Shown: positions 1-12,953, counted from the first letter of the stretch. The stretch: 64,000 nt of DNA from Torreya grandis (GCA_037957365.1 JARHVA010002371.1:1116001-1180000), one strand, 5' to 3'. Translations and numbers: made by a program. The notes: a model not told the origin generated them from the sequence alone.

Positions 1-585
1 AGCTTGATGTATGCAATGGTATGTACTATACCTGATATTACTCCAGCAGTGGGAGTTGTCAGCAAGTTTATGGCCAATCTAGGAAAGGAACACTAGAAAG
101 CAGTTTAGTGGATTCTCAGATATCTGAGAGGGACCAATAGTAGGCATTTATGCTATGGAGGGTCAAACACTTCTCTACATGGGTATGTAGATTCAAATAT
201 GGTAGGTGACTTAGATGGTAGGAGAAGCACCACATGATATGTGTTCACTGTTGGTGGAATGGTGGTTAGCTAAATTTCAAAGTTGCAGAAGGTTGTTGCC
301 TTGTCTACTGCAGAGGTAGAATATATTATCGTCACAGAGACTAGCAAGGAAATGATTTGGATGACTCAATTCATGGAAGAGTTGGGAAAGGAGCAAAAGA
401 GTTGCAGATTATACAGTGATAGTCAAAGTGCAATTCATTTGGCAAAGAATTCAGCCTTTCATTCAAGAACCAAACATATACAGCTTAGGTACCACTTCAT
501 TAGACAGGTATTGGAGGATGGACAGTTAAAGCTGGAAAAGATCCATACAGATAAGAACCCTGCTGATATGTTAACAAAGCGGTAA
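1..585 (+). pseudogene. Ty1/copia polyprotein, C-terminal RT/RNase H end
   Basis: This is the last part of a copia-type Gag-Pol polyprotein, whose RNase H removes RNA from the RNA-DNA hybrid during reverse transcription. The last 100 codons (283-585) are open and carry the copia RNase H landmarks VVALSTAEVEY, LYSDSQSAIHLAKN, RTKHIQLRYHFIR and NPADMLTK. Codons from 1 to 282 in the same frame read SLMYAMVCT and WILRYLRGT, typical of the RT-RNase H linker, but contain several stops, mostly TAG or TGA where Trp or Gly is expected. Gag, protease, integrase and most of RT lie outside the window. A polypurine tract and LTR follow directly, so this is the 3' end of one element. It is non-functional. 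Confidence 0.93.
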
Positions 586-701
586 CAAAGGAGAAGTTAA
601 ATCTTCATTCAACTTTTTTTGGTCTTCAAGATTGAACTTGAAGATGGAGAAACAAGCTAGAGGATGTTGCTGTATAGGTACATGTGTAGCTGTTTATCTC
701 C

Positions 702-711
702 AAGTGGGAGA
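702..711 (+). other. Polypurine tract of the copia element
   Basis: The purine run AAGTGGGAGA lies one base before an LTR starting TGTTAAG. This is where the plus-strand primer for reverse transcription is made, and its place between the end of pol and the LTR fits. Confidence 0.85.
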
Positions 712-712
712 T

Positions 713-1702
713 TGTTAAGTTGTGGAGCTAAAAGCTTCATTGTTATGCAAATGTGGAGGTTGCTGGAGTAAGACAATCACTGACATCGATTAGGGTTGAT
801 TGAAATTTGCCAACATCAGTTAGGCATCAGCCAATGTCGGTCATCTCCAGATAGATAGGAACTGACATCGATAGCCTATGCATTTTTAGAACTGTTAGTT
901 AGATGAATAGTTAGTTTGATGAACAGTCATTTTGCATGTAAAGACTAATTTTAGTCTTGAGTCCACTTTTTTAATTATTGTTTATTTTGGGATCTATTTA
1001 AGAGACCCATGGGGTTGTATTGTAAAGGATGAGATCCTCAAAGTGAGTGTAGAAGAGAAATATCAGTTGATCTGTGGGGTAGCAAGATCAAAGAGATTTG
1101 AAAGTGTACCAAGGTTGTGTGAAAGATTAGTTAATCTATGGGGTAGCAAGATCAAGAAGATCTACAACACAAGATTAAGGACTGAAGGACTAAGGAAGGA
1201 TTAGATCCTCAACTAGAAGGCAAGAACAACAATTGGGTTGGTTGTCTCAAGGGGTGTAAGATCGGTTAATCTACAGGTAGCAAAATCAGGGAGATCTACA
1301 TGGTAAACAAGATCAAGGAAGTCTACAACACAACAAGGTGCAAGATCAAGGAGATCTACTATATTGTATATGTATGACTGGTATTATAGGCAAAACAACC
1401 GGTTGAGTTGATTGTCACAAGGACTGGAGGGAACAACAACTCAGTGTTGAGTTGATTGTTAGTTGTAATTGATTGAGAGAGAGAACTCTTGAGGGAGAAT
1501 TACTGTACACCCAAGAGGTGTGAGGAAGAGAGATATTTCTTTATTGTAATTCCTTCTGGAAGAGTTTAATACAAGATTAGTTGTTTTTTGTATCTCCTAT
1601 TCTTTGTTGTTTCTGATTTCTAGTTACTTATTATTTCTAGTTTAATTTCGTGTTTAGTTGCTTATACAAAAGTAATCAATTGTACTCTATTAGATCCTAA
1701 CA
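713..1702 (+). repeat. 3' LTR of the plus-strand copia element
   Basis: A 990 bp LTR starts TGTTAAG after the polypurine tract and ends CCTAACA, giving a short terminal inverted repeat (TGTTA/TAACA). Inside it, between about 1070 and 1350, the block GGTAGCAAGATCAA.GAGATCTAC recurs at least four times in degenerate form. An open frame at 932-1204 is inside the LTR and looks like chance. The 5' LTR is outside the window, so age and target duplication cannot be read; the expected duplication would be ATCTT at 1703-1707. Confidence 0.85.
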
Positions 1703-2022
1703 ATCTTTGAAAGGCAAGTGCCTTCATGCATGGACTGAAGGAGTTTCCAAGTATCTCTAAGATACTCATAATTACCAATGTGGAGAAGGAATTCATCCTT
1801 AACACTCTGCAAGATAATGGACATAATTTCTTGTGATTTCTGTTAAAATGCATTAGTAAGCTCAGGGGTTACATGTCATCTTAAAAGGACTTTTTCAATC
1901 CTAAAAAAAATATTCTATAATTTTTGGGCCATAAATTCAGATTTAACATAAATTTTACATATATTATAGTTATTTACATTAAGCATTTGAGATTTATCTA
2001 AAGAAAAATGAGGTGAAGCCAT
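1703..2022 (-). pseudogene. Copia gag N-terminal fragment, split by the neighbouring copia insertion
   Basis: Read from the ATG at 2022 on the minus strand, the product starts MASPHFSLDKSQMLN..NY and continues through KDEFLLHIGNYEYLRDTWK and LLQSMHEGT. These are the usual N-terminal features of copia Gag (UBN2/retrotran_gag_2 type), which forms the virus-like particle. In-frame stops follow AQKL and the EKVLLR segment. The frame ends at 1703, exactly where the plus-strand copia LTR ends, so that element inserted into this gag. The rest should lie left of the window. The likely parent is the minus-strand element whose LTR lies at 3448-3950. Confidence 0.75.
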
Positions 2023-3436
2023 AGCTTCTCTCTAAATAAGATAGCAAACGAATATTTAAAAATAAACTATTTTAAATTAATTTTTTAACTATTTTTTAAA
2101 ATAAATTAAATTTAACATGTAACTATACTTAATTACATAATTTAAATACAAAACAATGTAAAAAATTGAATTAAAGTTGCACTAATCTAAGTGTCAAAAG
2201 AGTCGCACTCAAAATAACCACTTAAATACTATTATTAAAAATGGTGTAAAAATTCAATAAAAGGATTCAAAACAAAAATTGAACCATTCGAATGCATCCA
2301 TAACATGTTAAAACCTAGATATCAACTAGTTACATGACTATGTTTTTCAAAATATTCACTAGGTCAAAAGTCAAAACAAGTTTGACAAGTCAACTAGGGT
2401 TTTAGATGCATGAGAAGTTGGCAAGAAAATCAAAAAATGAATTTAAAAGATAATTAAATTAAAAAAAATAACTTGACCATTAATATTGAATTTAGGGGGG
2501 TTTGAACTTGGGACCTCCTTAGTTTCAAGTTTTTAGCAAAAATATTATTATCAACCCTTTTAGGAATCTTTTCAAAGCATTACATGCACTAATCTATATT
2601 TAGACCTTTTTAAATTTGATTTTTATTTTTATTTTTAAAATAAAAAACAATAATAAATACGTGTATGTAAAATTAAATAGTGAATGAATATTACTAATTT
2701 TAACTTTTTGGGTAAAAAATGTTTTTAAAGAAGAATGGGGCCCACCCACTTTTACATAGAAATATTAGAATTTTGTGAATTAAAAAAGCAATTATTTATT
2801 AAATATTTTTCAAAAAAATTATTACTTACCTTTACAATGCTTTTAGGCATATATGACACTCTTGTAGTAACAGAGGTGAAATGAGAGTATGCCACATGCC
2901 ACTAGAAGCCCTAAAAAATTGGAGGATCTTTATGATTTTGTCTCCCAAAAATAAAGATGTCTTCAAAAAATGATTTTGATCAAGTTTTGAATTTTAGTTA
3001 TTGTGTCATACAAGTGCTTTGGAGTTACCCATAAAAAATTATAGGGGGTGGAAGAAAGATTCTTAGGCCTTGAAACCAATCTAAGACTACTTGAATATAA
3101 TTATCATTACCTTTTATCAACAACTGGGCCCAAAAAACACTAAGTATAATTGTTTTTGAATTTATCCTGAAGCAACCACTAGTACAAGTGAAGAAGAATG
3201 GACTCCAAAGTAGGAATTTTAATTGTTGGTTTTGAATGCTATGAGCTTTGGATGCTTTGATAGTGTTTAGATGAAGATTCAAGGCTTCAAAGTGTTGAAC
3301 CCGGCCTCCCAAGTGATCAAAAATAATTTTCTCTCCCTCTTTGTCATACATAGGCTTAACCAAGCTTGAAAATAATTAAATTTTTGAAGAAATTTAATTA
3401 CATATTACTTGTCAATCACATATACCCCTCACATGA
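2023..3436. other. AT-rich leader or inserted DNA, no gene recognised
   Basis: This lies between the primer binding site at 3437-3447 and the gag ATG at 2022, which is long for a copia leader and suggests inserted DNA. A 112-codon open frame on the minus strand (3025-3363) has no features I recognise and no typical gag motif. The rest is poly-A/T-rich sequence with nothing I can name. Confidence 0.5.
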
Positions 3437-3447
3437 CTCTGTTACCA
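3437..3447 (-). other. Primer binding site of minus-strand copia element
   Basis: On the minus strand TGGTAACAGAG follows directly after the LTR end (..TTTTCA). This matches the initiator tRNA-Met primer site common in plant copia elements. Confidence 0.75.
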
Positions 3448-3950
3448 TGAAAAGAAAAATGAAATGTAATATGCATACACATAATGGATCTAGAAGTGTA
3501 TATGAATAACAAAGTACATAAATAACACAACATAAATATTTAAGGTGGAAAAACCTCAAAGATGTGAAAAACCCACAAGATGATAATTATTCAAATATGA
3601 AAAACTAACCCAACCCTAATATAATTCCTCTCGATCTCACTTTTTCTTTGTGCTTTCATAAAACTGACAAATTGAATATGATCAAATAATTTTATATTCA
3701 TGATATGATTTCACAATTGGGTAATATTCCTGTTTATAGTGAAATATCAAGGGAGGTGACCATTGAGAAAATAACCAGTCCATCCATCCCAATAAAAACC
3801 AATTATTTAATATTTGGTAAATATTAAACAACTAGAATATGATTATATATTTATTCGATGCTTATAACTCAAGTTAATAAATAATTTATTATTTAATAAT
3901 TACCAACGCTAAGGGACATATAGGCCGAATTAGGATTTAAAATTCTAATA
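3448..3950 (-). repeat. 5' LTR of minus-strand copia element
   Basis: On the minus strand the LTR starts TATTAGAATTTTAAATCC (TG changed to TA) and ends in CA just before the primer binding site. It holds the pattern GTGGGTTTTTC....GAGGTTTTTCCACC, which is typical of the R/U5 region of plant copia LTRs. Length is 503 bp. No second copy is seen in the window. Confidence 0.7.
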
Positions 3951-4376
3951 GAAATAGGTTAGAACTAGAATGAAAGTAAAAGAGCATAAGAAATGTTTAC
4001 AAGAAAAAAATCATCTCAATAATAACTAGATATAAAAAAATTAAATATTTTAGAATTGAGTTTTGCTTATTTTTAAGGTTTTAACCAAAGGAGAAAAACT
4101 ATAAAAACTTACATGGGTGAAGAAAGCCTGAAAAAAAAATAGAAGGTTGGTAAAGCTCTTTAGGAGCAACCTGCAATAGATAATTAGTAGGCTGAAAACT
4201 CAATAAAAAAATCTAAAAGGAGATGGATTTGAAAAACAAATTGCAAGGGTTTAATCCCTTGAAAAAAATCTTAGTTTCTCCAAAGTAGCTTGCACAACTC
4301 ACATATTAATCTTAGAAAAGAACATTAAGCTTTGAAACAATGAAAGATTTATGCTATAATCATTTATTAATACCAT
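3951..4376. other. Unassigned spacer between two LTRs
   Basis: AT-rich sequence without a coding signal. Bases 4369-4376 (AATACCAT) look like a worn primer binding site for the LTR that starts at 4377. I see nothing else. Confidence 0.4.
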
Positions 4377-4906
4377 TGAAATAAAGAAATATAGCATACA
4401 TGAAACTAAAATACCTCTCAAAGAAATAAACCATAATGTGAGACACAAATTTTGAAGTGGGAAACTAGACTAATCAGAAAAAAATTCATGTGATAATTAA
4501 GAAGACTTGTCCATAAAATATTCATAATATAAATTTTAGAAGCAAGATGATTCAATAATGAGAGAGCTTCAAGTATTTAATGAAGAAAAGAGGATGAGAG
4601 GGCTATTTAAATATAGAAAAAAGAGGGGAGATAGAATTACAATGAATCCAAACATGACCTTAAAAGGCCTCTTTAGTGTATTCCAAGTGTTCTATTACGT
4701 TAGAAAATGAAGGGAAGTGTGTGAAATGTGGGAGGAGGTGTTACTTGTGCAAGTAACTCTTAAAGTCCTACCCATGGAAAAAGGTGAGAGACACCTCATT
4801 GAATCTAGATTTATGTGAATTAAAAATTTGCATAAATACAAATCTTACACACTCCTAAACACTTAATAAATATAAAAATGAAGCCAATTAAGATTAATCT
4901 CCAACA
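4377..4906 (-). repeat. Diverged LTR related to the 16-20 kb gag-only element
   Basis: This 530 bp segment starts TGAAATAAAG and ends ATCTCCAACA on the plus strand. It shares collinear blocks with the LTRs at 16197-16798 and 19124-19774: GTGGGAAACTAGA, GGAAGTGTGTG, GTTACTTGTGCAAGTAACT, ACACCTCATTGAATCTAGA. It belongs to the same family but a diverged subfamily. No target duplication is visible and there is a trace of a primer site at its low end, so it is a truncated element rather than a clean solo LTR. Confidence 0.65.
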
Positions 4907-5543
4907 AACTGGCTATATAGATGGATCATGTATATGTTTAACAATTGACTCCATATATTGGTTTTAAATGTGTGTCATCTGTCACTAAAAATGATCTTTA
5001 ATATGTGTATAATCTATTTCTAAATAATTATCATGAATATGTGTACAATCTATCTCTGGATAATGATACTAAATATGTGTCTTAACCAATTATGGTGGTG
5101 GTGGGGAAGGAGATATCTTTAACTGAAGGGGATAGTCATATTATACTCCTATAAATGTAACCACCCTATTGCAATATATACTTTAGGAATTAGTGTGTTG
5201 TGGATGAAATTTCACAAAGTATCTACATCCATAGGCATCCTAATAACATGTTTAAGATGCCATTACTATATATTACTAGGAATGGTGTGGCTAATATTAT
5301 TGATCCTAACTGAAGAGGTAATACTATGCATCTTGATGTACTATGTCATTGCCCATAGAATATCTTAACTATATTTATTATATTTTCTAAATCATATCAT
5401 GTGTATCTAAGAGATTAGATAAGTTACATCATGCACACTTTCTCTCATGCTCCACTATCAATCACAACCATGGCACACATAAATAATGCATGAAAATCAA
5501 AGTCATCATGAACTATCTTGTTGTTAAATGTAATCACTAATTG
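4907..5543. other. Unassigned, possibly worn continuation of the gypsy gag-pol
   Basis: This would be the protease region of the minus-strand gypsy relic upstream of it, but only a weak IDSGA-like string can be read and the frame is lost. I cannot support a gene here. Confidence 0.3.
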
Positions 5544-7150
5544 CTAATGTGGAATATCACTAATTATACTGATGATAGTATTTAGTGGATGGTATGTCAT
5601 TAGTGGAGGATTCATGCTATATGCATGATGTGATTTTGGGTTATCCTCATTTCCTGTTGACTCATGTTTAGGCAAGGGATCACTAGAAATATTCAAATTT
5701 TGGTTTCCATTTTTATGCAATATAGATACCTCTTTTGGAGTGCCAAAACTAATAATATTATCATCGATGAGATATTTTATCTTATGTATTAACTTAAAAT
5801 ACCTATTCATTGACTTTCATATAAATAGATGATACTCACAATATGCATTACCATTGTAGTTCCTTGGTATAGGCTTGTTTGGATCAAGCTCTTATGGAAG
5901 GAGTGTTATAAGGTTACACCCTACAAACTTCTTTGTTATCACTTGGTTTTATCCTTAAATTTAGCCTTCATTTAATTTTTGTTATCACTTGGTTTTATCC
6001 TTCATTTCATTTCATGCTACAATGAAATGAAAACTACCTTGTATATTGTGATACTACATTAAATTTAGCCTTCATTTCATTTTTGTTATCACTTGGTTTT
6101 ATCTTATAATTTGGTTTACTTTGAAACTTAATTATCGAAGAAGTCACAAGAGTTGAGGTATTCTTCAATTTTTTCAAATAAAATAACTTGACTTCTCAGT
6201 CTCTCATTGTTTGGCATAAGTCATAAAATTATTTAAACTTCTTGAATATGATTGAATCATGGAATGGTGGTGAAGATAAAATAAATATAATAAACCAAAA
6301 TGAGAGAAGAAATAATAAAAAAATATTTTAAGTTGAAAAAATAAGAGAAATGGAATACATACAAGATTCACCTTGGAAACCCTTTCGATAACAAATCTAA
6401 CACAATAACCTCCTTTTCTATTGTATTAGCCTAACTATCTTGGAAAATAATATATTAGTTCTTAGTTATAATTTTTCTCTACTGTATGTGCCAATACACA
6501 CACACATCAATAGTTAACTGTCAAACACATTAAAATATTGTAGGTGAAAAAACAACGGCCTATATAAAACATGGGCTACAACCACCCAAATATATACCCC
6601 ATTACATATATACAGTCTAGTTAGGTTTAAATCATGGAGATTATATAACACATTTCCAAAAGGTGGTAGCAAAATTTGTTTTAAAATATCATGCAGTTCA
6701 TGATTAAACATAATATTGGTCATCTTAGCTATAATGGTCTCATATCAAAGCACATAATCACTGATTAGTTCATTGGATCCTTATTTTAGATTAGTGATTT
6801 GTGCATAAAATAAATCATAATCAATGTTAATGGAAAAGTGTGCTAAGAATTGGTTTCCCAAGGAGTTGAATGATCTTACATATTGAAGAGGGAGATCATA
6901 AAACCATATTAATATATATTTTGTAAGACTTCTTGGAAATAACTTAGTCAATATCTTATCATAGTATGCATAGTCCAATCAAGTTGCATGAATTGATTTA
7001 AGGTGTTGATCATAATAGCCTTTAACTTCATATAATGGGAGATTTGGAGCTAAAAATCTTATAGGTATAATGTAGGATACTATCTTAGGAGATAATGGGT
7101 TATGGAGCAGGTTATGTGAATCCATGGTATGGTGAACTCTTGGTACCTTG
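5544..7150 (-). pseudogene. Ty3/gypsy gag, degenerate
   Basis: This is a relic of a gypsy capsid gene. Reading the minus strand from about 7150, pieces include LAPNLPLYE, then LTKLFPRSLTK, WFYDLPLQYVRSFN and FLAHFSINIDYDLFYAQI (6781-6978), the classical retrotransposon Gag core. A further piece (6514-6723) continues the core in a shifted frame. Near 5840 comes NAYCEYH, which matches the start of the C-x-x-H zinc-binding region of Tat/Athila-type Gag, and then KYLIDDNIISFGTPKE (5544-5810). Stops and frameshifts separate the pieces. Pol is not recognisable downstream. The element's LTR may be the TGTAGACACC-type end at 10085-10094. Confidence 0.75.
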
Positions 7151-10094
7151 CTCTTATTGTAACACCTTGATATGAAATGTTATAACAACTTACTCAAGGG
7201 AATGTGCATTATAAAAAATTATAAGTGGGGTGTGCATAGCCATATTAGATGGGTTGAAGATTACCACCATAGGAATAAGCATTGAAATATATGAAAATCA
7301 TTTTGACACCCTCAAATTTGGATGCATGTCACACAGATCATGGAATGTGTGGGCATGGGAATAGTATCAATAGTGTGTGTCTAGATATATAATGTGGAGG
7401 CTTGAGATATATTATTTTGCTTGCATCTTACTATATATAACATAACATATATTTAATGTGGATTAATATTAATATATTCAAAGAATTTTTCATCTTATGA
7501 TGCATTTTGTTGGTTTATTTTAATTGTATCAACCATCTCAATATTCATGATAAGTCCAATAATGGGGTGAAGAGGATATGGTGTGAAATCCATAGTAGGA
7601 AGAGTGAAGGCAATTGTGATATCCCTTCAGTGTATAGTGGTAATAGTAGACATCTCATATAATATATTACAACAATAAGATTGTATGAAGGCTTGGGATT
7701 GTTCGTTGGTATGCTTAGCCTTATTAGTGAGTTTGGACTTGATCATAGATACATATTTGTCTACATAGTTGATCTAACTTAAATATACTATCAATGTAGA
7801 ACACCATGAAAAGATAAATTTCATTTATTATGTTAACCAATAGTGTTCATACAAGATGATCATGATTATTAAGAAAGAATAGAAACCCTAAATTTGAAAT
7901 ATGAAACTATAAAAGAAAACTTAGGGTTTTGTGCTACTCAATATGTATATAGATTCATATATATGTTTTACCATAATTTGGGTTAATGGGTGAGATTAAT
8001 ATCATTAAGATATAAATTTTAAATGAAATTAATATTATAAGATATGTCATTCAAGCATACAATTAAATTTAAATAATTGATAATTAAATCTCTAGATTTG
8101 ATAAGGGCATATGCTAAATATGGAAATTACTAAAGATATCATGATACTTAGAATTTATAGTTGACTATTTAATTATGACTATGTTTTATAAGTATAAATT
8201 AGGGATAAACATGGTTGTGATTCACTTGGTTCAAGAAATGTTATGTTGCCTACATTGGGGTCCATTTCATAGGATCAGTTAAGTATCACATGTAGATATA
8301 AACATGTAGGTTAGAGATAACCTATACATAAAAGTGACGTGGTGATTGTAAAGTCACATGTGATGGACTTTTATTACTCTATCTTTTTGATATTGAACCT
8401 TGATGTGATGTATATCAATAAATCAACCTCCTTTACCTTGTAAACCTTATATATGCTTATGATGACTATAAACCTACAAATTTGGGGAAGTTTAATGGTT
8501 TGAGATAACCCCAATCACCCTTGATTGATGATTAACTGATACATATGTATCTAATACTCCAAGGAGGGAATGAAACCACACGTAATTCTCCCACCTAGTG
8601 TGATTATATAATTGTGTTACATCACTTTATGAAATAAAATAATGACTAGCTTTGGTACTTGACAATGCTTTTTTTGACCTAGATTTTGAGGGCCTCAAAC
8701 ATGGATTGTGACTCCTCTTAATGAAAAATATGTAAATTGGGAAGAATATGGCATATTTGATCAATGTGTAGTAGTGTATAGATGTGAAATATATAAATTA
8801 CATATGGTTTTGAAATTAACCCTTGATTTGTTTATATATGGATCCTATTAAATAATTTCTCATGCCACCAACACACAAGGCCTATGGGCCAATCCTATGG
8901 ATGGGGTTGGTTTTAGAAAAAAAATTGTTGGGAGTGCGATGATTACAACCAATCAGGTTATTACTGGCATGCAGTAATGATTGTACCATCAAAATTGATC
9001 CTTATATAGGTGAACTAATTTGAGAGTCTAGAGATGTTTGTGTGGGATATTTATCATGATTGAAATAGAAGGTGAAGTTATTAAATGTGTATGACAATAA
9101 AAAAAAGGTTTACTTATAAGATATCATGAAATTATGAGAGGATGGGTAATTATGACCTTATTTTGGTACTCAAGTCATACATGGTAAATGCATGTCAAGC
9201 TTGTCATTAACAATTATTAAAGACCATATTTTAGAATCTATAGTACAAGGTGTGATAGATATAATTTTATAATTTATGCAATATAAGAAATTAAATAAAC
9301 AATTAATTTCCCAATCTAAAGACTAAACTAAAAACTCAGTTAGATCTATTCAATCAAAAGAAATAAAGTAAACATAATTATAATGTACCATGTTACCAAC
9401 AGATTAAATCACCTTTTCCATCGATTAACTTTGATTTTCTCTTGCAATATGATATGTGGATGCTCAATTCATTATCCAAGGCAAAGGGATTTCAAGTAGC
9501 ATATGGACGTAATTTATTTATTATGAATTTGCATGTTGATTTCGATAGCTTAATGATGGATGATAAAAATAGAGGATAACATTTAAATTTATAGATTTTT
9601 GGATGAGAACATGGACATTTGGGATACATATAGATTTATTATATTGTGTTAATTTTGGACTATTAGATTTGAGTCCTCATCCAAGTGGAAGACACCAATC
9701 CCTCATGTGTTTGATAAATAAGGGGGACGTTAGTTGGTAGTTGAAAGTTTCTCATAAATAAGTCAAGATAGTTATATGACTCACAAAGATGGTTGAAAGG
9801 TTTAATGATGACTCAAAATTAGTTTAGGAGGTTAAGGATGTGATTAGATGACTCAACACTTGGTTGAAAAAAATATGGAATGTGTTTGGTGACTTAGAAA
9901 TTCTACATTTTATTAGTTTTGTAGAATTATGTGTGTGTGATTAATTAATTAATATAGATTAATAAATTATTCAAAAAAAAGGAGGTAAATTATGTTAGGA
10001 TGAAATTCAAAGTTTGAATTATGGGTGAGTTAGTGTGTCTATATTAATCAAAGTTAATTATGACACTAAATGTGGCAAAATGTAGGTGTCTACA
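7151..10094 (-). repeat. Possible 5' LTR and leader of the gypsy relic
   Basis: On the minus strand the sequence starts TGTAGACACC at 10094, the same ten bases that open the solo LTR at 42013 and nearly those opening the LTR at 13694. The interval then runs without coding signal to the gag relic at 7150. The low LTR end and a primer site could not be located. It may equally be a mixture of unrelated AT-rich sequence. Confidence 0.35.
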
Positions 10095-10890
10095 AAAGGA
10101 ATTGGAGGAAGTATGATGCAAGGTAATTTTTCCATTTAGGATATATTAACAAAATTATAACACTTGAATCTTGTTTAAAATATGCCCAATCAAAGTAATG
10201 TGTCCATAGACCATGCTAGTCACTATTCACATTTGTTTGGGTTTGAGTGGCATCCTTTATGGTTAGTGCATAAAATTCCAATATCATTAGAGACAACACT
10301 TTTTCCCGCATTATATGCAATGATCAAAATTTTCATTTTGGGTTCATGGTCCTCTCCAATTTAATTAGCAGTGCCTCTCCAAGTATCTAAATGTGGTAAA
10401 AATTAGTGGCCACATAATAGTTTAGTGTTTGAGACCAATCTTGGTTGAGAAACATCTCATAGGCCTTAGAAATGTCAACTAATTTAGTTTAAATATATTT
10501 ATGTACCCTTAGTTTAGAGGTGAAATACATGTGAATGATAATTTTGAAGTACAAATCAATGGGTTTGTAATGGAAAATGGTGGTTTCTAAAAAAATTTAG
10601 CAATTTTGATAGATTAATGTGTTTGTTAAAATTTGTGGAAAATTTGTCATTTCATATAGTGAATTCATTATAACATATAATGAATTCATTAAATTAAACA
10701 TTCATCAAAGGGTGAAATAAATTCATCTCTCTATACATCAAATTCATCATTATTAGCATTTAGAAAATATAGAAATAAATATAAATGTCATCGGATATGG
10801 ATGGTAGTATAAATTATGATTTTGATTGATGGATTTATGACCCAAAAATATTGACACTATCTCATTTTGATGTGTGTAGGAGAGATGGAT
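10095..10890. other. AT-rich, nothing recognised
   Basis: The only feature noted is a pair of ATGAATTCATTA-like palindromic repeats near 10660-10695. The short open frame at 10182-10364 has no recognisable features. Confidence 0.4.
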
Positions 10891-10899
10891 AATATTATT

Positions 10900-12850
10900 A
10901 CAAGGGGGAGGTAATACTATATTTTATGACTAATGGAGAGATTCACTGACTATGAGGTGGGTATGTTAGAGGTGGTGAGGCTATCCTACATGGTAGATAT
11001 GCTTGAGATCTATGTTGATAAGGCACTACTAATGATATTAGCATAGAGCTAGCACTCAGAGACTAGTACATTATAACTACCTACATGGGATATGATTGTA
11101 ACACTAGATGATGTGTAGAGAATACTTCACATCCTGATATTAGGTGTGAAGGTGTATTGGAGAGACACTACATAAATGGTATCATTATCTATGATCTTTG
11201 GGGAGAATTTTATCTCGATGATAGATTATGGCATAAATTTAGATGCATTAATGGCATTGGAGGAGATATGTGGGTTGATATTGAAGCTAATGTCTCTTGT
11301 TGGTGGCATCCTACTATCAGACAAGAGTGGGAGGTTATTTTCAAATATACTATTGGATGTTATTGCTAACATGTTAGAGAGATGATAAAGTCCACATGGA
11401 ACCATGTGTGTTGAATCAATTGTATAGATACTTTTGTGTTTTCATGTATAAAGGAGGATATAACATAGGCACATCCAAAATACTATAAGTGTGGGCATGG
11501 GAGCATATTATAGTTGACATGCTAGTTGGGAAGATGAGACAAAGACTAGATGGAGAATAATTTACTTATATATGGAACATTGTTATAGGTGCTCAGAGGG
11601 ATCACTTGGGGAATGTGATTTTTTATAGGATAAAACTTGATGAGTTTAAGCCACTAGATATTACATGGAGGCTAATCCATAGTGGGGACATGATGCATGA
11701 TATGTGGAATATATGCTAACACCATGCTATATTATTATCATAAAAGAGTATTATAGAGTGTTATAGTCCAACTAGGGTTTTGATATAGTTTTAAAAACAA
11801 TAAGATGTGCTAGTAGGGCCACATGTTTTTGAATCAGTAGTATGGGATAAACCATAGTGGGGATCAGGTATAGACAGAAGAGTGGTAAAGCATAGTTATG
11901 TATAACTGTATATGATACCATATCAGTTGAGGAGAGACATAGTAGACATGGGGTTGACTAAGGCTTCAAAGCATGGTAGGATTAGATGTGTCCATTGAGA
12001 TTAATATTTCACAATTATATGTTGAGGAGATAGACAAAGAGGTTATAAAGGGCCTTTAGTTTATGAACATGGAGTATTGGATAATTGAGGGTATTTATTT
12101 AGGTAAATACCCTAGAGGATGGAGGATAGGTTGGTGGTGGTGATGGAGATAGGGTGAGGATGTATATGTTGATGAGGTACAAGTTGAGGAGGTGTAAGTG
12201 GATGATGATAAAGGATATGGGTCAGGAGGAGATACATCTATGACTGTAATCGACAACAAGGAGGGAGATGGAGAGGACACAATGATGTAGCTATCACAAG
12301 ATAGTCATATATTTAGAGATGATGAAATGAGGCCATTAGGTCTATTTGGTCAGTAGAGGATGAATCCTTGATTACAATACTACAACAAGAGATTAGATAT
12401 AGGGATGTAGATATTGTGAGCCTATATATATATTGAGTAGAGGGAGCCTAGAGAGCTATAGAAATAACTAGACTATAGGCTAAGGTGGATCAATTGACAA
12501 TAGAGGTTGGTATTAGAGTGGAGGGAATGGTGACCCATGATGTGGGTATGTGGATAGAAGATGAGACATGGATTACATAGAGATATTGTAGAGAGTGAGA
12601 TGTGGTAAAAAGTGATATAAATAGATCTATAGAGCTATTGGATGCACCGATCTAGCTGAAGGCCCTATCAGACATTATGAGGGTGATGAAGCAAGTTTCT
12701 TACTATAGGAGTCTCTATAAGTGATTGGTAACCATAGATGAATAATAACCATCATTTGTAGAGTATTTGAATGCAAGGACATCAGTATCAATGACTAAGA
12801 TAGAATTAAAGACTACATTATAGTGGTTTGTAGGTCATTCATTTCATCAT
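10900..12850 (+). pseudogene. Plant mobile domain (aminotransferase-like PMD) gene relic
   Basis: On the plus strand one frame gives, with stops between, HSETSTL, LPTWDMIVTLDDV, RILHILILGVKVYWRD and further on LVGGILLSDKSGRLF and VIANMLER (to about 11385). This order resembles the plant mobile domain found in MULE transposons, some Ty3 elements and host MAIL/MAIN proteins, where the pattern HxxTxTFHLPxGEMTxTLEDVxxIL is usual. Beyond 11.4 kb fragments of the same reading continue but break often, ending in an acidic low-complexity stretch near 12200. Two overlapping open frames at 11157-11385 are parts of it. Whether it was a host gene or transposon cargo cannot be decided. Confidence 0.5.
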
Positions 12851-12951
12851 GTCATGGGTTCTCCATGTAGTACACCACAATGTTCTCTACTAAGATCACC
12901 CCCTATAAAGGGACAAAGTGATATTTTAGAATATATTATGTACATACATTT

Positions 12952-12953
<2 letters not shown>

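Noticed and set aside
932..1204. 90-codon plus-strand frame in the copia LTR
   Set aside because: It is wholly inside the LTR and spans its internal repeats; it has no known motif. Chance opening.
2494..2519. GGTTTGAACTTGGGACC, resembling a tRNA B box and a possible SINE
   Set aside because: No matching A box, no tRNA-like fold and no terminal A-run with target duplication could be found around it.
11157..11369. Two overlapping plus-strand frames as separate genes
   Set aside because: Only the 11176-11385 frame continues the PMD-like reading; the other is its shifted shadow.
12095..12280. Ser/Pro/Thr-rich minus-strand frame
   Set aside because: Antisense to the acidic low-complexity tail of the PMD relic; the composition is explained by that.
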